Below the pieces are notes generated by a model, which searched no databases, was not told where the DNA came from, and worked only from the letters and a program-made list of their open reading frames with translations. The position numbers and the translations under genes were made by a program. A DNA stretch of 64,000 nucleotides from Anderseniella sp963700735. GTDB lineage: Bacteria; Pseudomonadota; Alphaproteobacteria; Rhizobiales; Aestuariivirgaceae. Below, piece after piece: positions 1 to 8,546 of this stretch. The stretch spans positions 1 to 64,000 of the forward strand of contig CAVOYR010000008.1 in the NCBI GenBank assembly GCA_963700735.1, written 5' to 3'. Numbering within the stretch: position 1 is the first letter of the stretch; the number at the start of each line of letters is the position of its first letter.

Positions 1-40
1 GACAAAGTGGTCGGCAAGCAAATTGCTGTTAGCGGCATAG

Positions 41-150
41 TTGGGCGGGAAGCGGACCTTCGCTGCAATTGCGAAACAACGTCCGCTTTCGGGGCTAGAG
101 CAGACGCCTTTCGGGAGATCCAAAACAGGCCGCTTGTGACCCGCTGCAGA
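41..150. repeat. Degenerate dispersed intergenic repeat, copy 1
   Basis: Gene-free stretch at the left edge. It contains gtccgctttcgggg at 81-94, preceded by a gaagcggacctt-like segment near 50-62. The same words recur near 5371-5383, 6321-6334 and 6410-6420. Only short blocks are conserved, so this looks like an old, decaying dispersed element rather than a recent insertion. No ORF or hairpin of note was seen in 1-200. Confidence 0.5.
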
Positions 151-200
151 CATTTTTGTGCAACTTAACGGACGGTAGCAAGGTGCCATCCTCAGCCAGT

Positions 201-725
201 TTAGCGGCAGTTAGAAGCGGCTCCTAACTGGCGAATTAGAGGCGTATCAATCCGATACTTCATGAACTTCACGCCACTGTAGTCTGCATAACCGGTTGCT
301 CTGGCGCCCACGCGCTTGAGCGCACCGGTGTTGCGTCGTGAAGTAGGCAGAAGAAATGTGACATAAGGAATGCGCACATCTGCACGTGCAATATCAAGCG
401 CATGCAGCGTGATAGTCCTGCCCAATCCGAAATCCTGTGGTCTCAGCACCAGCCCATAATCCCATTCATCCCCCTCCTTCTGGAATCCTCCCCACCCGAC
501 ATATCTGTCCCCGGCGAGAATCGCCCAATGACCGAGGCCATCCCGCTGCCAGAAGACCTCCTTGGCCTCGACGAAAGTCCTGACCTCGGTCGGACCCCAA
601 GGGCCGGTCAGCAATGGCATATGCCTGCGCACTCGCGGGTCTATCATGTGAGTGACAAGGTCCGAGAGCGGTACTTCCCGGAGCTGTGCGAAACGGATGG
701 GTCCCTCAGTGACAATTCGGGTCAC
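201..725 (-). CDS. GNAT family N-acetyltransferase (RimJ/RimL-like)
   Basis: 174 residues, the usual size of a single GNAT domain. The pattern fits the RimJ/RimL-like acetyl-CoA-dependent branch: an early R-x(3)-H stretch (VRRHMP), a central WAILAGDRYVGWGGF strand pair, EWDYGLVLRPQDFGLG in the acetyl-CoA-binding region, and a late RRNTGALKRVGA segment (N-x-x-A-x-x-x-x-x-G). The substrate cannot be read from sequence and could be a protein N-terminus or a small molecule. The start is GTG, and it overlaps the TGA of the upstream GST-like gene as GTGA, so the two are probably translationally coupled. No signal peptide; cytoplasmic. Confidence 0.8.
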   Translation of the reverse strand: MTRIVTEGPIRFAQLREVPLSDLVTHMIDPRVRRHMPLLTGPWGPTEVRTFVEAKEVFWQRDGLGHWAILAGDRYVGWGGFQKEGDEWDYGLVLRPQDFGLGRTITLHALDIARADVRIPYVTFLLPTSRRNTGALKRVGARATGYADYSGVKFMKYRIDTPLIRQLGAASNCR

Positions 726-1414
726 GCCGAACGCCCTTGAGATTTCGTTGCCGGCAGCATCAACTGGCTCAATGCACTACCACGCCGACGCAGGAAGGCT
801 GCGAGCTGCGTGTCATAGTTGGCGGCAACGGCTCCACGGACTGAATCCCGGGTGGCGAGTGCTCTACGCCACGCCAACGTTCCCGTTAGTCCGTCGAAAA
901 CACCGAAGTCGTCGATCTGGTCGAAGGTATCAAAGTATCGGAAGACCGGCGCGAAGACTGCATCGACGAGGCTGAACCGCATGCCCTCGAACCAAGGTCC
1001 CGGGCCAAGCTGGCTCTCCATTACGCTGAAGCGGGCATGCAACGCTGCCGCTTTCACATTGAGTGTCTGCATGTCGGGCGCTGAATAGAAGCCAGCGATC
1101 TCGTTGAGGCACTCCGAGCCGAAGCCAATCCATGCACGATGGTGCGCCCGTACGACCGGATCGGTCGGGTGCAGCGGATTTGGCATGGTCTCTTCGAGAT
1201 ACTCAAGGATCGCACCGGATTCAAACAGCGCTGCTTCGCCAACCTGCAAAACCGGTGTTCGTCCCAGAGGAGATATGTCGAGAAACCATTGCGGTTTGTT
1301 TGCCAGGTCCACGACGCGGCGTTCATGTTCCACGCGCTTTTCAACTAATGCGATCGCGATGCGCTGCACGTAGGGACAAAGCGAGTGGCTGATGAGGGTG
1401 ATCGGTGCAGCCAT
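722..1414 (-). CDS. Glutathione S-transferase family protein
   Basis: 230 residues from the chosen start. The N-terminal thioredoxin-like half begins ITLISHSLCPYVQRIAI; the CPYVQR motif puts a cysteine at the position used by omega/beta-type GSTs for glutathione. LGRTPVLQ gives the cis-proline, and ESGAILEYLEE is the conserved glutathione gamma-glutamyl-binding E-S pair. A helical C-terminal domain follows. The start at 1414 is preferred over a further upstream one because an AAGGATAG ribosome site precedes it and the protein then begins directly with the first beta strand. It likely acts as a cytoplasmic glutathione transferase or glutathione-dependent reductase. It is coupled to the downstream acetyltransferase; substrate unknown. 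Confidence 0.85.
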   Translation of the reverse strand: MAAPITLISHSLCPYVQRIAIALVEKRVEHERRVVDLANKPQWFLDISPLGRTPVLQVGEAALFESGAILEYLEETMPNPLHPTDPVVRAHHRAWIGFGSECLNEIAGFYSAPDMQTLNVKAAALHARFSVMESQLGPGPWFEGMRFSLVDAVFAPVFRYFDTFDQIDDFGVFDGLTGTLAWRRALATRDSVRGAVAANYDTQLAAFLRRRGSALSQLMLPATKSQGRSA

Positions 1415-1478
1415 GTATCTATCCTTAGGTAGTTTGCGAGCCGGTCCTTTCCGGCCCGGCTCGCCCAGTTGGAACCAA

Positions 1479-1961
1479 TCAGAGATCTTTTGCAGCAGTG
1501 TGCTCAATCGACATCCAGTTCTTGGCCGCCTTGTCGATCGTCCCTTGCTTGTCTTTCAGAAATGCGTCGTAGATCTCCTCGTTCAGGAAGACGTAGAGCT
1601 TGTCGCCCACCACGGCAGCAAAGTCCGGATCGCCATCGAACTTCTTGTTCACCGCGACGCCAAAGGTACAGAAACCTCCGTTCTGCGGTACATAGCGTTC
1701 AGGGTTTGATTGGAATGCTTTGAGATTGGCTTCTGAAACAAAGTAGTAGGAAACGCCATCGTGGACAGCGGTCTGCGCAGCAACACCTTCGAGGTTCTTG
1801 CCTTTGTCGAGCAGTGCAACTGGATCCGCACCATGCAGACCGAGTGGCGCACCAGCAGCAGTCAACCCGGGAACGACGTTAACTTCATCGGCTGCCATTG
1901 CAGGTGACAAGCTCAGCAGGAGTGCAACCGCTGCCGTAGCTAGAGAGACTTTGTGGAACAT
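1479..1961 (-). CDS. Exported YHS domain protein
   Basis: 160 residues with a clear Sec signal peptide (a lysine near the start, a hydrophobic core LATAAVALLLSLS, and an AMA-A cleavage site around residue 23). The mature part carries a YHS-type domain: GLHGADPVALLDKGK, then VSYYFVSEANLKAFQSNPERYVPQNGGFCTFGVA. That is the classic pattern of binding-protein-like YHS proteins found beside redox and metal genes. The single cysteine of GGFCTFGVA is typical. It is periplasmic, and its role may be metal binding or redox sensing, which I cannot resolve. A good ribosome site (GGAAAGGATG) precedes the start. It lies between the GST-like gene and a cytochrome P460 gene, all on the same strand. Confidence 0.8.
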   Translation of the reverse strand: MFHKVSLATAAVALLLSLSPAMAADEVNVVPGLTAAGAPLGLHGADPVALLDKGKNLEGVAAQTAVHDGVSYYFVSEANLKAFQSNPERYVPQNGGFCTFGVAVNKKFDGDPDFAAVVGDKLYVFLNEEIYDAFLKDKQGTIDKAAKNWMSIEHTAAKDL

Positions 1962-2150
1962 CTTTCATCCTTTCCGTTTGGGCCCCCGGTTCTCATTAAC
2001 CGGCCAGGCATAAACAAGAGCATAGGCGCCGGGGACCACATTCAGAACTTCAGCTCATCCAGATGTTCTGCTCAATCGTCCGAAAATATGGATGATTGAA
2101 AATCTATTCAGGTACTGAAAGTTCTTGCTGTTAAGCTGGGCCAAACGGAA

Positions 2151-2178
2151 CTGGACGCACACATCAATGTACGTCCAG
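2151..2178 (-). terminator. Imperfect hairpin after the cytochrome P460 gene
   Basis: Arms ctggacgcaca and tgtacgtccag pair with one mismatch around a six-base loop. The hairpin lies just past the stop of the leftward cytochrome gene. There is no T-run, so it may be a weak terminator or an mRNA-stabilising stem. Confidence 0.35.
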
Positions 2179-2206
2179 CAACACTGACCACTTGGACCTG
2201 ACACAA

Positions 2207-2860
2207 TCAGCGATTTTTCAGGATCGGATAGAACTTCGAGAAGACCATTTCAGTCGTTGCATTTGCCGCGTGGCACGACGCGCACTGTTCAGCTTCAGCC
2301 GCGACAGCACTTTCGGCATATGGTGGTTTATGGTGGCCAAAGTTGAAGAAGCCCCAGCCATTGGTATCAGCGAAGAGCTTGCTATCCTTCACCATCATGT
2401 CGATGCCAGCAAAATGGTCGGCGAAGAAGCCGCGACCCGACGCCTCGTCTCTCGACCCGTCCTCGTATTGTCCCGACTGCAGAATGACCAGTTCCTTGAC
2501 GATTGTTGTGCCCTCGGGAAACACGCCGGTCTTGTGGAATTCAGCAAGTGCATCCGGCTGTATGTAGACGTGGTGGAACTCCGGGAAACCAGCAGCTCCA
2601 CCGTTCAGACCGTTGGGGGTCAGCGGCGCGCCAAGGAAAGTCCAATGCCGGAAGCCCTCGGGAATTGAGGTCGACTTGTCATTGCGAACCACGGCCCCAC
2701 GGCTCATGTCAGCATTGCCAGCCTGTGCCAGAACATCGCCACCTTGCATCTTCGCCATTCCACCGGACTGGTTCTGGGCCACTCCAACAGAGCCGTGCAA
2801 ACCCGAAGAGACCATTGCTGCAGCAACAAACGCAGCAGAGAGGAAGATTGCTTTTTTCAT
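2207..2860 (-). CDS. Cytochrome P460 family periplasmic haem protein
   Basis: 217 residues. A signal peptide (MKKAIFLSAAFVAAAMV) leads to the periplasm. The C-terminal CASCH motif (C193, C196, H197) is a c-type haem attachment site. The HWTFLGAPLTPNGLN block and the EGTTIVKE stretch are features of the cytochrome P460/P460-like family. Members oxidise hydroxylamine or NO in some bacteria, but many, like this one, have no tested substrate. The start was set at 2860 because a CAGGAG site lies directly upstream; the longer frame would begin inside the divergent regulator. The divergent AraC-type gene at 2999 is a plausible regulator. Confidence 0.85.
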   Translation of the reverse strand: MKKAIFLSAAFVAAAMVSSGLHGSVGVAQNQSGGMAKMQGGDVLAQAGNADMSRGAVVRNDKSTSIPEGFRHWTFLGAPLTPNGLNGGAAGFPEFHHVYIQPDALAEFHKTGVFPEGTTIVKELVILQSGQYEDGSRDEASGRGFFADHFAGIDMMVKDSKLFADTNGWGFFNFGHHKPPYAESAVAAEAEQCASCHAANATTEMVFSKFYPILKNR

Positions 2861-2998
2861 GAGATAACTCCTGGATTGATAAAGCGGTCCGCCCAGTATC
2901 CAAGGTTCTGTCATATGGTGAATGCGCTTCCGTTCGCCATTCATGCTCAATCGTCCAGACGGCTGGACTTCAGTACCAAAGCAGTGCAGCGTTTCCAC

Positions 2999-3955
2999 AT
3001 GCTCGATTATCTCAGTGACATTCTCACGCGCCTCTCGCTTCGCGGTACGCTGTACTTCCGGACGAGTTTTACAGAACCGTGGGGTGTGCGCGTGCCGGCC
3101 TACCGCGACGTGGCGCGTTTCCATTTTGCTCACCGTGGCGAAGCTCTCGTGCGCATCGCCGGCGTCAAAACACCGGTACACCTGGCACAGGGTGACCTCA
3201 TCCTGGTCCCCCACGGCACGGCACATGTCCTTTCATGCCGCCATACAGGTCCGGATGATGCACTTCCACTTGATGACGTGCTCTCGCAATCAGGCTTTCC
3301 CGGTCATGGCACTCTCGTCTGGGGCGGCGAGCAGTCACGCCAGGACACACAACTGATTTGTGGTCATTTTGCCTTGGCCGAAGGCTCAAGGCACCTGCTC
3401 ATTGAGCGCCTGCCTCCCTTCATCCACTTGCGGGGATATGGCGAGGAAGCGGGCCCCTGGCTGGAAGCAACGCTAAAAGTCATCGGCGCCGAGGCAGGCG
3501 GGGCAAGGCTTGGAGGCGATCTGATTGCATTGAAAATGTCAGAAGCAATATTCGCCCAGGCGATCCGGGCCCATATCGAACAGGCTGCGACCGGTCCGAG
3601 TGACCTTGCCGGTTTTGCCGATCCACAGCTGTCACGTGCACTCGCTGCATTTCACAGGTCACCTGCTGAGGACTGGACGGTTGCTGCTATGGCGCGTCAG
3701 GCTGGATTGTCTCGGACCGGCTTTGCCGAACGCTTTGCCACCCTGCTGGGTGTAACGCCGATGGCCTATGTCACGTCCTGGCGCATGCAGATTGCCCGCG
3801 AAGTCCTGTCAAACCGCAGATTGTCAGTTGCCGAGGTGGCTGAGATCTCTGGCTATGCCTCGGAGTCGGCATTCAGCCGGGTATTCAAGAAGGAGATGGG
3901 ATCATCACCCGCAGCATTCAGGCATTCAGCATTCGAGGAACAAAGAGCATCATAA
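2999..3955 (+). CDS. AraC family transcriptional regulator with cupin sensor domain
   Basis: 318 residues. The N-terminal half (about 1-190) is the AraC_binding_2/cupin_6 type: FHFAHRGEALVRI, then LAQGDLILVPHGTAHVLS. The C-terminal part (about 210-318) has two helix-turn-helix motifs: WTVAAMARQAGLSRTGFAERF and LSVAEVAEISGYASESAFSRVF, followed by the family tail GSSPAAFR. It is divergent from the P460 gene and upstream of the SPW and AhpD-like genes. AraC regulators with this cupin half are often found beside carboxymuconolactone-decarboxylase-family genes, so the downstream pair is the likeliest target. The start was chosen at the ATG giving MLDYLSDILTRL, the usual N-terminus of the subfamily. 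Confidence 0.9.
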   Translation: MLDYLSDILTRLSLRGTLYFRTSFTEPWGVRVPAYRDVARFHFAHRGEALVRIAGVKTPVHLAQGDLILVPHGTAHVLSCRHTGPDDALPLDDVLSQSGFPGHGTLVWGGEQSRQDTQLICGHFALAEGSRHLLIERLPPFIHLRGYGEEAGPWLEATLKVIGAEAGGARLGGDLIALKMSEAIFAQAIRAHIEQAATGPSDLAGFADPQLSRALAAFHRSPAEDWTVAAMARQAGLSRTGFAERFATLLGVTPMAYVTSWRMQIAREVLSNRRLSVAEVAEISGYASESAFSRVFKKEMGSSPAAFRHSAFEEQRAS

Positions 3956-4092
3956 TGATTCGTCCTGTAATTCGGACGATTAGCACAGAAATCTGAATGA
4001 TCTGAAATTCATCGTCCTGCAAGTGCGAGATAAGTGAGTACTGCGGCGGATCTTCCGTCGCCCCCGATCTCAAACTTAAAGGACACTTCGCT

Positions 4093-4455
4093 ATGCGTTT
4101 CGTCACCAAAAACATTCATGCCTGGCTCGACTATCCAGTCGCGTTTGCACTTATCGGCCTACCGTTCCTGCTCGGTCTCGGCACGTCCAGTCCCCTTGCG
4201 CAGATCATCTCGCCGGCAACGGGCGTCGCAGCGCTGGTGCTGACCATATTCACGGACCATCATCTCGGGATGTTCAGGGTTCTGCCCTACAAGCTGCACC
4301 TCGCTGTGGATCTGGCCGTCGGCCTGCTGTTTCTGACGCTGCCTTCCGCTCTCGGCTTTCACGGAATGGATGCAGCGTATTACTGGCTGAACGGCGCCGC
4401 TGTGGTTTCCGTCATCGCTCTCTCCAGCCCCGAATCCAGTCTGGCTTCAGCCTGA
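4093..4455 (+). CDS. SPW repeat-like integral membrane protein
   Basis: 120 residues with four predicted membrane segments: about 13-30, 38-53, 68-85 and 92-108. The sequence NIHAWLDYPVA...IGLPFLLGLG, then TDHHLGMFRVLPYKLHLAVDLAVGLLFLTLP, and YYWLNGAA resembles small SPW-type membrane proteins. Function is unknown. It lies 29 bases upstream of the AhpD-like gene and is probably co-transcribed with it, downstream of the AraC regulator. Confidence 0.7.
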   Translation: MRFVTKNIHAWLDYPVAFALIGLPFLLGLGTSSPLAQIISPATGVAALVLTIFTDHHLGMFRVLPYKLHLAVDLAVGLLFLTLPSALGFHGMDAAYYWLNGAAVVSVIALSSPESSLASA

Positions 4456-4484
4456 TTCATCAAACCATCAGAAGGAATTTTGCT

Positions 4485-5027
4485 ATGCCTCGTATCACCC
4501 AGGTAGCGGACAGTGCCGCCAGTCCCGAAACCGAAGCTCTCTTTTCTGCCATCAGGCGCAAGGTTGGTATGGTGCCGAACCTTTACCGCGTCGCCGGCAA
4601 TCAGCCGCAAGTACTGGCGGCCATGCTCGACCTCAATCAGACGCTGACGGGCGGTAGATTTGATGCGCCCACGCGGGAGGCAGTCGCACTGGCCGTCGCC
4701 GGCGCCAACTCCTGTGACTATTGTGCATCGGCCCACGCGGCGATTTCAGCGGGGCTGAAAATTGCACCCGAAACCATAGACAACCACCTTGAAGGTCGCT
4801 CAGACGATGCGCGTACCGCCGCCATCCTAAAGCTCGCCTTGTCCATTGTGGCGCACAAAGGAAAGGTGGCGGATGTTGATCTGACTGCAGCACGCGCCGC
4901 AGGGCTCAGTGAGAGTGACATGGTTGAGACAGTCGCGAATGTGGCTGCTAACATCTTCACCAACTACCTCAACCATCTCGCCGACACCGACATTGACTTC
5001 CCCCCTCGCCGCGCCCGCGCAGCGTGA
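4485..5027 (+). CDS. Carboxymuconolactone decarboxylase family protein (AhpD-like, peroxidase-related)
   Basis: 180 residues. The core motif EAVALAVAGANSCDYCASAHAAIS carries the C-x-x-C pair and downstream histidine of AhpD-type alkylhydroperoxidases. The leading SPETEALFSAIRRKVGMVPNLYRVAGNQP is typical of the peroxidase-related subgroup. The C-terminus ends NYLNHLADTDIDFP, also typical. It probably acts as a cytoplasmic disulphide-based peroxide reductase. A GAAGGA ribosome site precedes the start. It forms a pair with the SPW membrane protein. Confidence 0.85.
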   Translation: MPRITQVADSAASPETEALFSAIRRKVGMVPNLYRVAGNQPQVLAAMLDLNQTLTGGRFDAPTREAVALAVAGANSCDYCASAHAAISAGLKIAPETIDNHLEGRSDDARTAAILKLALSIVAHKGKVADVDLTAARAAGLSESDMVETVANVAANIFTNYLNHLADTDIDFPPRRARAA

Positions 5028-5172
5028 CTCCAAGGCCCGAGGTGTTCGCACATCTCGGGCCACCAGCAGTCGACAACACAAGCCTGTCGACCCTTCCCGA
5101 AGAATGCACAGGTCCGCTCCGGAACTGCGGTAACAAACCAGCCAGCCCTGTAAATTCTGCACGGAGATCAAG

Positions 5173-5325
5173 ATGAACCCCGAAGCCAAATACGCCAGCG
5201 ACATTGCGTTCACGCCGTCGGTGAAGGCGATACAGGCGCAGAAGGGCTCGCGCCAGGCCTACTCAAGAATGGAGCCGCAGAGGGCTCATGGGTCACTGCC
5301 ATTTGGCCATCTCTTGCTTGAATGA
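5173..5325 (+). pseudogene. Truncated pyridoxamine 5'-phosphate oxidase-like gene (N-terminus only)
   Basis: A 50-residue ORF with a good ribosome site (acggagatcaag before ATG). It begins SDIAFTPSVKAIQAQKGSRQAY-like and matches the N-terminus of PNPOx-family flavin proteins, which normally continue for about 200 more residues. After about residue 34 the match stops and the frame runs into the degenerate repeat copy 2, ending at a TGA. It is a relict whose 3' part was replaced by repeat DNA. PNPOx-like genes commonly accompany AraC and AhpD-like genes, so it was probably the third gene of this cluster. Confidence 0.65.
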
Positions 5326-5450
5326 CTGCTGCCGGCACGTTCCGGACTACCTGGGTCGCCTCGACAGACGGCAGCTTTCGGGGCACAGGAGACATTATTC
5401 GGAAGAGTCAAAACCCGGCCGAAGTTGACCCCTTACGGACATCTCAGTGC
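5326..5450. repeat. Degenerate dispersed intergenic repeat, copy 2
   Basis: Contains ggcacgttccggact at 5334-5348, nearly identical to 6285-6299 and 22125-22139, and gcagctttcggggc at 5371-5384, matching copies 1 and 3. It begins where the PNPOx-like gene loses homology, so the repeat may mark the deletion junction. Confidence 0.5.
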
Positions 5451-5588
5451 ATCGCAGCTAACGGCCGTAGGGAACCCTTAGTGGACTTTTGAGTGGCGAC
5501 AAGCTTGTCGGGGTGGATCAGCAGCGACTTTGATCAAGGTTCTTCTTCATTGCCGTGGTATTGAAGGTTTTGATTGGGGTTCTGGACA

Positions 5589-6089
5589 ATGGAATTGTCA
5601 GGTACAGCATACTTTTTTGCCCTTGCAGGATTGTCGATGGCATTCTTGGGCTTTACGTCCATCGTGGTCGTGCTCCACCAAGGCTCAGGCAATCCACTCT
5701 CGCCCTTTCAGGTGCTCATCACGAAATTGTTCACTGAGTTGGGTTTGATGGCCACTGCATTCGCCATGCTCGCACCCACTCTGGCAATCTGCGGGATGAG
5801 CGAAAACTATGTGTGGCGCACGGCCAGCGCAATTATGCTGGCAGTGCTGGTGCCTTGGCTTGTTACGTATCCATTCCGTCGAAGAGTGGCCGCACCTGGT
5901 CAGAAATGGCCAATAAGAGGGTACGTTTTAAATACCATTGGTACTCTCGCTGTTATCGCACTGTGCGTAAATGTTGCCGGATCACCAATAAATCCCAATC
6001 CTGCTCCACTGGCGTTTGCGACACTCTTCGTACTATCCTACGCGTCGGTTTCGTTCTTCTGGACGTATGCCTTGTTTCTGCACGAATAG
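5589..6089 (+). CDS. Hypothetical integral membrane protein
   Basis: 166 residues with about five hydrophobic helices: about 7-28, 45-68, 77-97, 113-133 and 139-158. It opens MELSGTAYFFALAGLSMAF. I do not recognise a family. There is no catalytic motif and few charged residues outside the RRRVAAPGQKW loop. The stretch around it (5450-5588 and 6090-6540) has no other gene. Base composition is somewhat more AT-rich than the neighbouring operons, which could mean later acquisition. The start was placed at the ATG giving the shortest run into the first helix; the ribosome site is weak. Confidence 0.55.
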   Translation: MELSGTAYFFALAGLSMAFLGFTSIVVVLHQGSGNPLSPFQVLITKLFTELGLMATAFAMLAPTLAICGMSENYVWRTASAIMLAVLVPWLVTYPFRRRVAAPGQKWPIRGYVLNTIGTLAVIALCVNVAGSPINPNPAPLAFATLFVLSYASVSFFWTYALFLHE

Positions 6090-6269
6090 CCGCAAAACTT
6101 GCAGTTGTTAGGATGCTTGAGCGCGAATTGATCCGACCGTTTTTAACGGTATCCGCGCCTGCCAACATCAATCACAGCCCCGGGGCCGAGAAGCCCGGGC
6201 CTTCCAAGTAGTCAAAATGACAGGCGCCAGCTCACTGTGCCTGCTTGCGTGATGGCCGAGAGCTCGGAG

Positions 6270-6440
6270 GTGACGACAAATAATGGCACATTCCGGACTC
6301 TCCGGTGAGCTGCCGATAGAGTCCGCTTTCGGGGTCGGAGCGGACTTTCTTTGAGCCCTGCCGAATGACAGCATTGGGCCGGAATTGACATCAACAACTT
6401 TGGGTGGGAAGCGGACTTTGGCTACCGATGCGGGCTGACC
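6270..6440. repeat. Degenerate dispersed intergenic repeat, copy 3
   Basis: The longest copy in the window. ggcacattccggact lies at 6285-6299, gtccgctttcgggg at 6321-6334, and a gggaagcggactttggct segment near 6409-6426 matches the start of copy 1. The rest of 6090-6540 shows no gene. Confidence 0.55.
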
Positions 6441-6540
6441 GTGCAAGGAAGCGAGAGCAGAAAGTACGACTTGAGATCGAGCACCAAGCTACATGGCGGC
6501 AAGGCAGCTCCGATCCCCTAACACCATCTTACGGTCGGCC

Positions 6541-6864
6541 TTAAACGTACCGGAACACGAACACGAACCACGCCAGCGCAATCCCCATTGGCCACCACAA
6601 TGGCGAGCCGACTAAGAACAGCCAGGCGATGAAGACGAAGGCGCTGCCCAGCAGCGAGATGAACAGCCGGTCGCCGCGCGTGGTGTCGATGGCGAACACG
6701 CCCCGGCGCGGATCGCCGCCTGGGCGGTAATATTCCCACACGCCCATGGTCGTGATGCAGGCCGCGATGAACAGGAAGAAGGCGGCTGTTGCAGGCGTCC
6801 AGGCCATCCAGGTGCCGAGCGGCTGGATCCACCAGTTGGACGAGAACGTAACGATGTTGTCCAT
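6541..6864 (-). CDS. glpU: DUF2160 small membrane subunit of the glycerol ABC transporter (GlpU-like)
   Basis: 107 residues and three hydrophobic segments. The sequence WIQPLGTWMAWTPATAAFF, then ACITTMGVWEYYRPGGDPRRGVF and DRLFISLLGSAF, is the DUF2160 pattern. In rhizobial glpSTPQUV operons this small membrane protein accompanies the glycerol importer; its exact function is unknown. It is the last gene of the leftward operon, 15 bases after the second permease. Confidence 0.85.
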   Translation of the reverse strand: MDNIVTFSSNWWIQPLGTWMAWTPATAAFFLFIAACITTMGVWEYYRPGGDPRRGVFAIDTTRGDRLFISLLGSAFVFIAWLFLVGSPLWWPMGIALAWFVFVFRYV

Positions 6865-6879
6865 GACCCTCGTTACTCC

Positions 6880-7680
6880 TTACACGCGACCCAAGGCAAA
6901 GCCCTTGGCGATGTAGTTGCGCACGAACCAGATCACGATGGCACCGGGAATGATCGTCAGCGTACCGGCCGCCGCCAGCAGACCCAACTCATAGCCCGAC
7001 GATGACGCGGTCTTGGTCATGGCAGCGGCAATCGGCTTGGCTGCAACCGCTGTCAGCGTTTTGGCCAAAAGCAGCTCCACCCACGAGAACATGAAGCAGA
7101 AAAAGGCGGCCACACCGATGCCGGCGGAGATGGTGGGGATAAAGATTTTTACAAAGAAGCCCGGGAACGAATAGCCGTCCACATAGGCTGTCTCGTCGAG
7201 CTGCTTTGGCACGCCGGACATGAAGCCTTCGAGAATCGATACCGCCAGCGGCACATTGAACAAGGTATGGGCAAGGGCGACGGCGATGTGTGTGTCGAAA
7301 ATGCCGATGGCCGAGTAGAGCTGGAAGAACGGCAGCGCGAACACGGCCGCTGGCGCCATGCGGTTGGTGAGCAGCCAGAAGAACAAGTGCTTGTCACCGA
7401 GGAAACGGTAGCGCGAGAAGGCATATGCAGCAGGTAACGCCACGGACACGGAGAGTACCGTGTTCAGGCTTACATAAATCAGCGAGTTCACATAGCCCAT
7501 GTACCAGGAGGGATCGGTGAAGATGGTAACGTAGTTTTCAAGCGTCGGGTTTTGCGGCCAAAGGGTGAATGAGCCGAGGATCTCGTTGGTGGTTTTGAAC
7601 GACATCGAGATCAGCCAGTAGATCGGCAGCATCAGGAAGACGATATAAACTGTGGGTATGAGCCAGGTGAACTTGCGCAT
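6880..7680 (-). CDS. glpQ: Glycerol ABC transporter permease 2 (GlpQ-like)
   Basis: 266 residues with six membrane helices, of the MalG-type inner-membrane permease family. The EAA-type cytoplasmic loop, EGFMSGVPKQLDETAYVDGYSFPGFFVKIFIP, lies about two-thirds along and docks to the ATPases. It overlaps the preceding permease by one base, so synthesis is coupled. With GlpP it would form the transmembrane pore for glycerol import. The symbol follows the Rhizobium leguminosarum naming. Confidence 0.88.
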   Translation of the reverse strand: MRKFTWLIPTVYIVFLMLPIYWLISMSFKTTNEILGSFTLWPQNPTLENYVTIFTDPSWYMGYVNSLIYVSLNTVLSVSVALPAAYAFSRYRFLGDKHLFFWLLTNRMAPAAVFALPFFQLYSAIGIFDTHIAVALAHTLFNVPLAVSILEGFMSGVPKQLDETAYVDGYSFPGFFVKIFIPTISAGIGVAAFFCFMFSWVELLLAKTLTAVAAKPIAAAMTKTASSSGYELGLLAAAGTLTIIPGAIVIWFVRNYIAKGFALGRV

Positions 7681-8546
7681 CAGTTTTCCTCGTCTCGCGT
7701 CATGACGGTGTAGAAGATCCAGCTCAACAGCAGGATGACCAGGAAGTAGATCAGTGACATGGCTGCCGCGGGGCCTAAGTCAAACTGGCCGAGCGCTATC
7801 TTCACCAGGTCGATGGACAATAACGTGGTTGAGTTGCCGGGCCCCCCGCCGGTCAGCACGGAGGGCTCCGTATAGATGTTGAACGAGTTCATGAACCGCA
7901 GCAGCACCGCGATGGTCAATACCCGCTTCATCTTGGGAAGCTGGATGAAGCGGAAGATGGCCCATGAGCTTGCGCCGTCGATCCGGGCCGCCTGGTAGTA
8001 GGCGTCGGGTATGGATACCAGCCCCGCATAAGCCAGCAGCACGACGAGCGAGGTCCAGTGCCACACGTCCATCAGGATGAGGGTAAACCAGGCATCGCCC
8101 GGCTGGCGTGTATAGTTGAAGTCGAAGCCGAGCGAGGTGAGCGCCTTCCCCATCAGGCCAAGCTCGGGCAGGCCGAAGATGCTCCACATGGCGCCGACCA
8201 CGTTCCACGGGATCAGCAGTGGCATGGCCATCAGCACCAGGCACACCGAAACCCACGGGCCCTTCCGCGGCATGGCGAGCGCGATAATGACGCCGAGCGG
8301 AATCTCGATGGCGAGGATGGTGAAGGTGAAGATTAGCTGGCGGGTGAGCGCATCATGGAAGCGCGGCGAGCGCAGCACCTCCTCGAACCAGCGAAGCCCT
8401 GCCCAGAAGAACAGGTTGTCGCCGAAGGTTTCCTGCACCGAGTAGTTCACCACCGTCATCAGCGGCACGATGGCATTGAACGCCACCAGCAATACCACAG
8501 GCAGTACCAGGAACCAGGCCTTCTGGTTGACGGTCTTGGTGCTCAT
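7680..8546 (-). CDS. glpP: Glycerol ABC transporter permease 1 (GlpP-like)
   Basis: 288 residues, six helices, MalF/UgpA-type permease. It opens AWFLVLPVVLLVAFNAIVPLMTVVNYSVQ. The coupling loop is YYQAARIDGASSWAIFRFIQLPKMK, followed by the family block YTEPSVLTGGGPGNSTTLL. It pairs with GlpQ in the inner membrane. Its ATG overlaps the end of glpT by 4 bases. Confidence 0.9.
   Translation of the reverse strand: MSTKTVNQKAWFLVLPVVLLVAFNAIVPLMTVVNYSVQETFGDNLFFWAGLRWFEEVLRSPRFHDALTRQLIFTFTILAIEIPLGVIIALAMPRKGPWVSVCLVLMAMPLLIPWNVVGAMWSIFGLPELGLMGKALTSLGFDFNYTRQPGDAWFTLILMDVWHWTSLVVLLAYAGLVSIPDAYYQAARIDGASSWAIFRFIQLPKMKRVLTIAVLLRFMNSFNIYTEPSVLTGGGPGNSTTLLSIDLVKIALGQFDLGPAAAMSLIYFLVILLLSWIFYTVMTRDEEN

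Noticed and set aside
2207..3226. 339-residue version of the cytochrome P460 protein
   Set aside because: The extension overlaps the divergent AraC gene and precedes a clear signal peptide with its own ribosome site at 2860.
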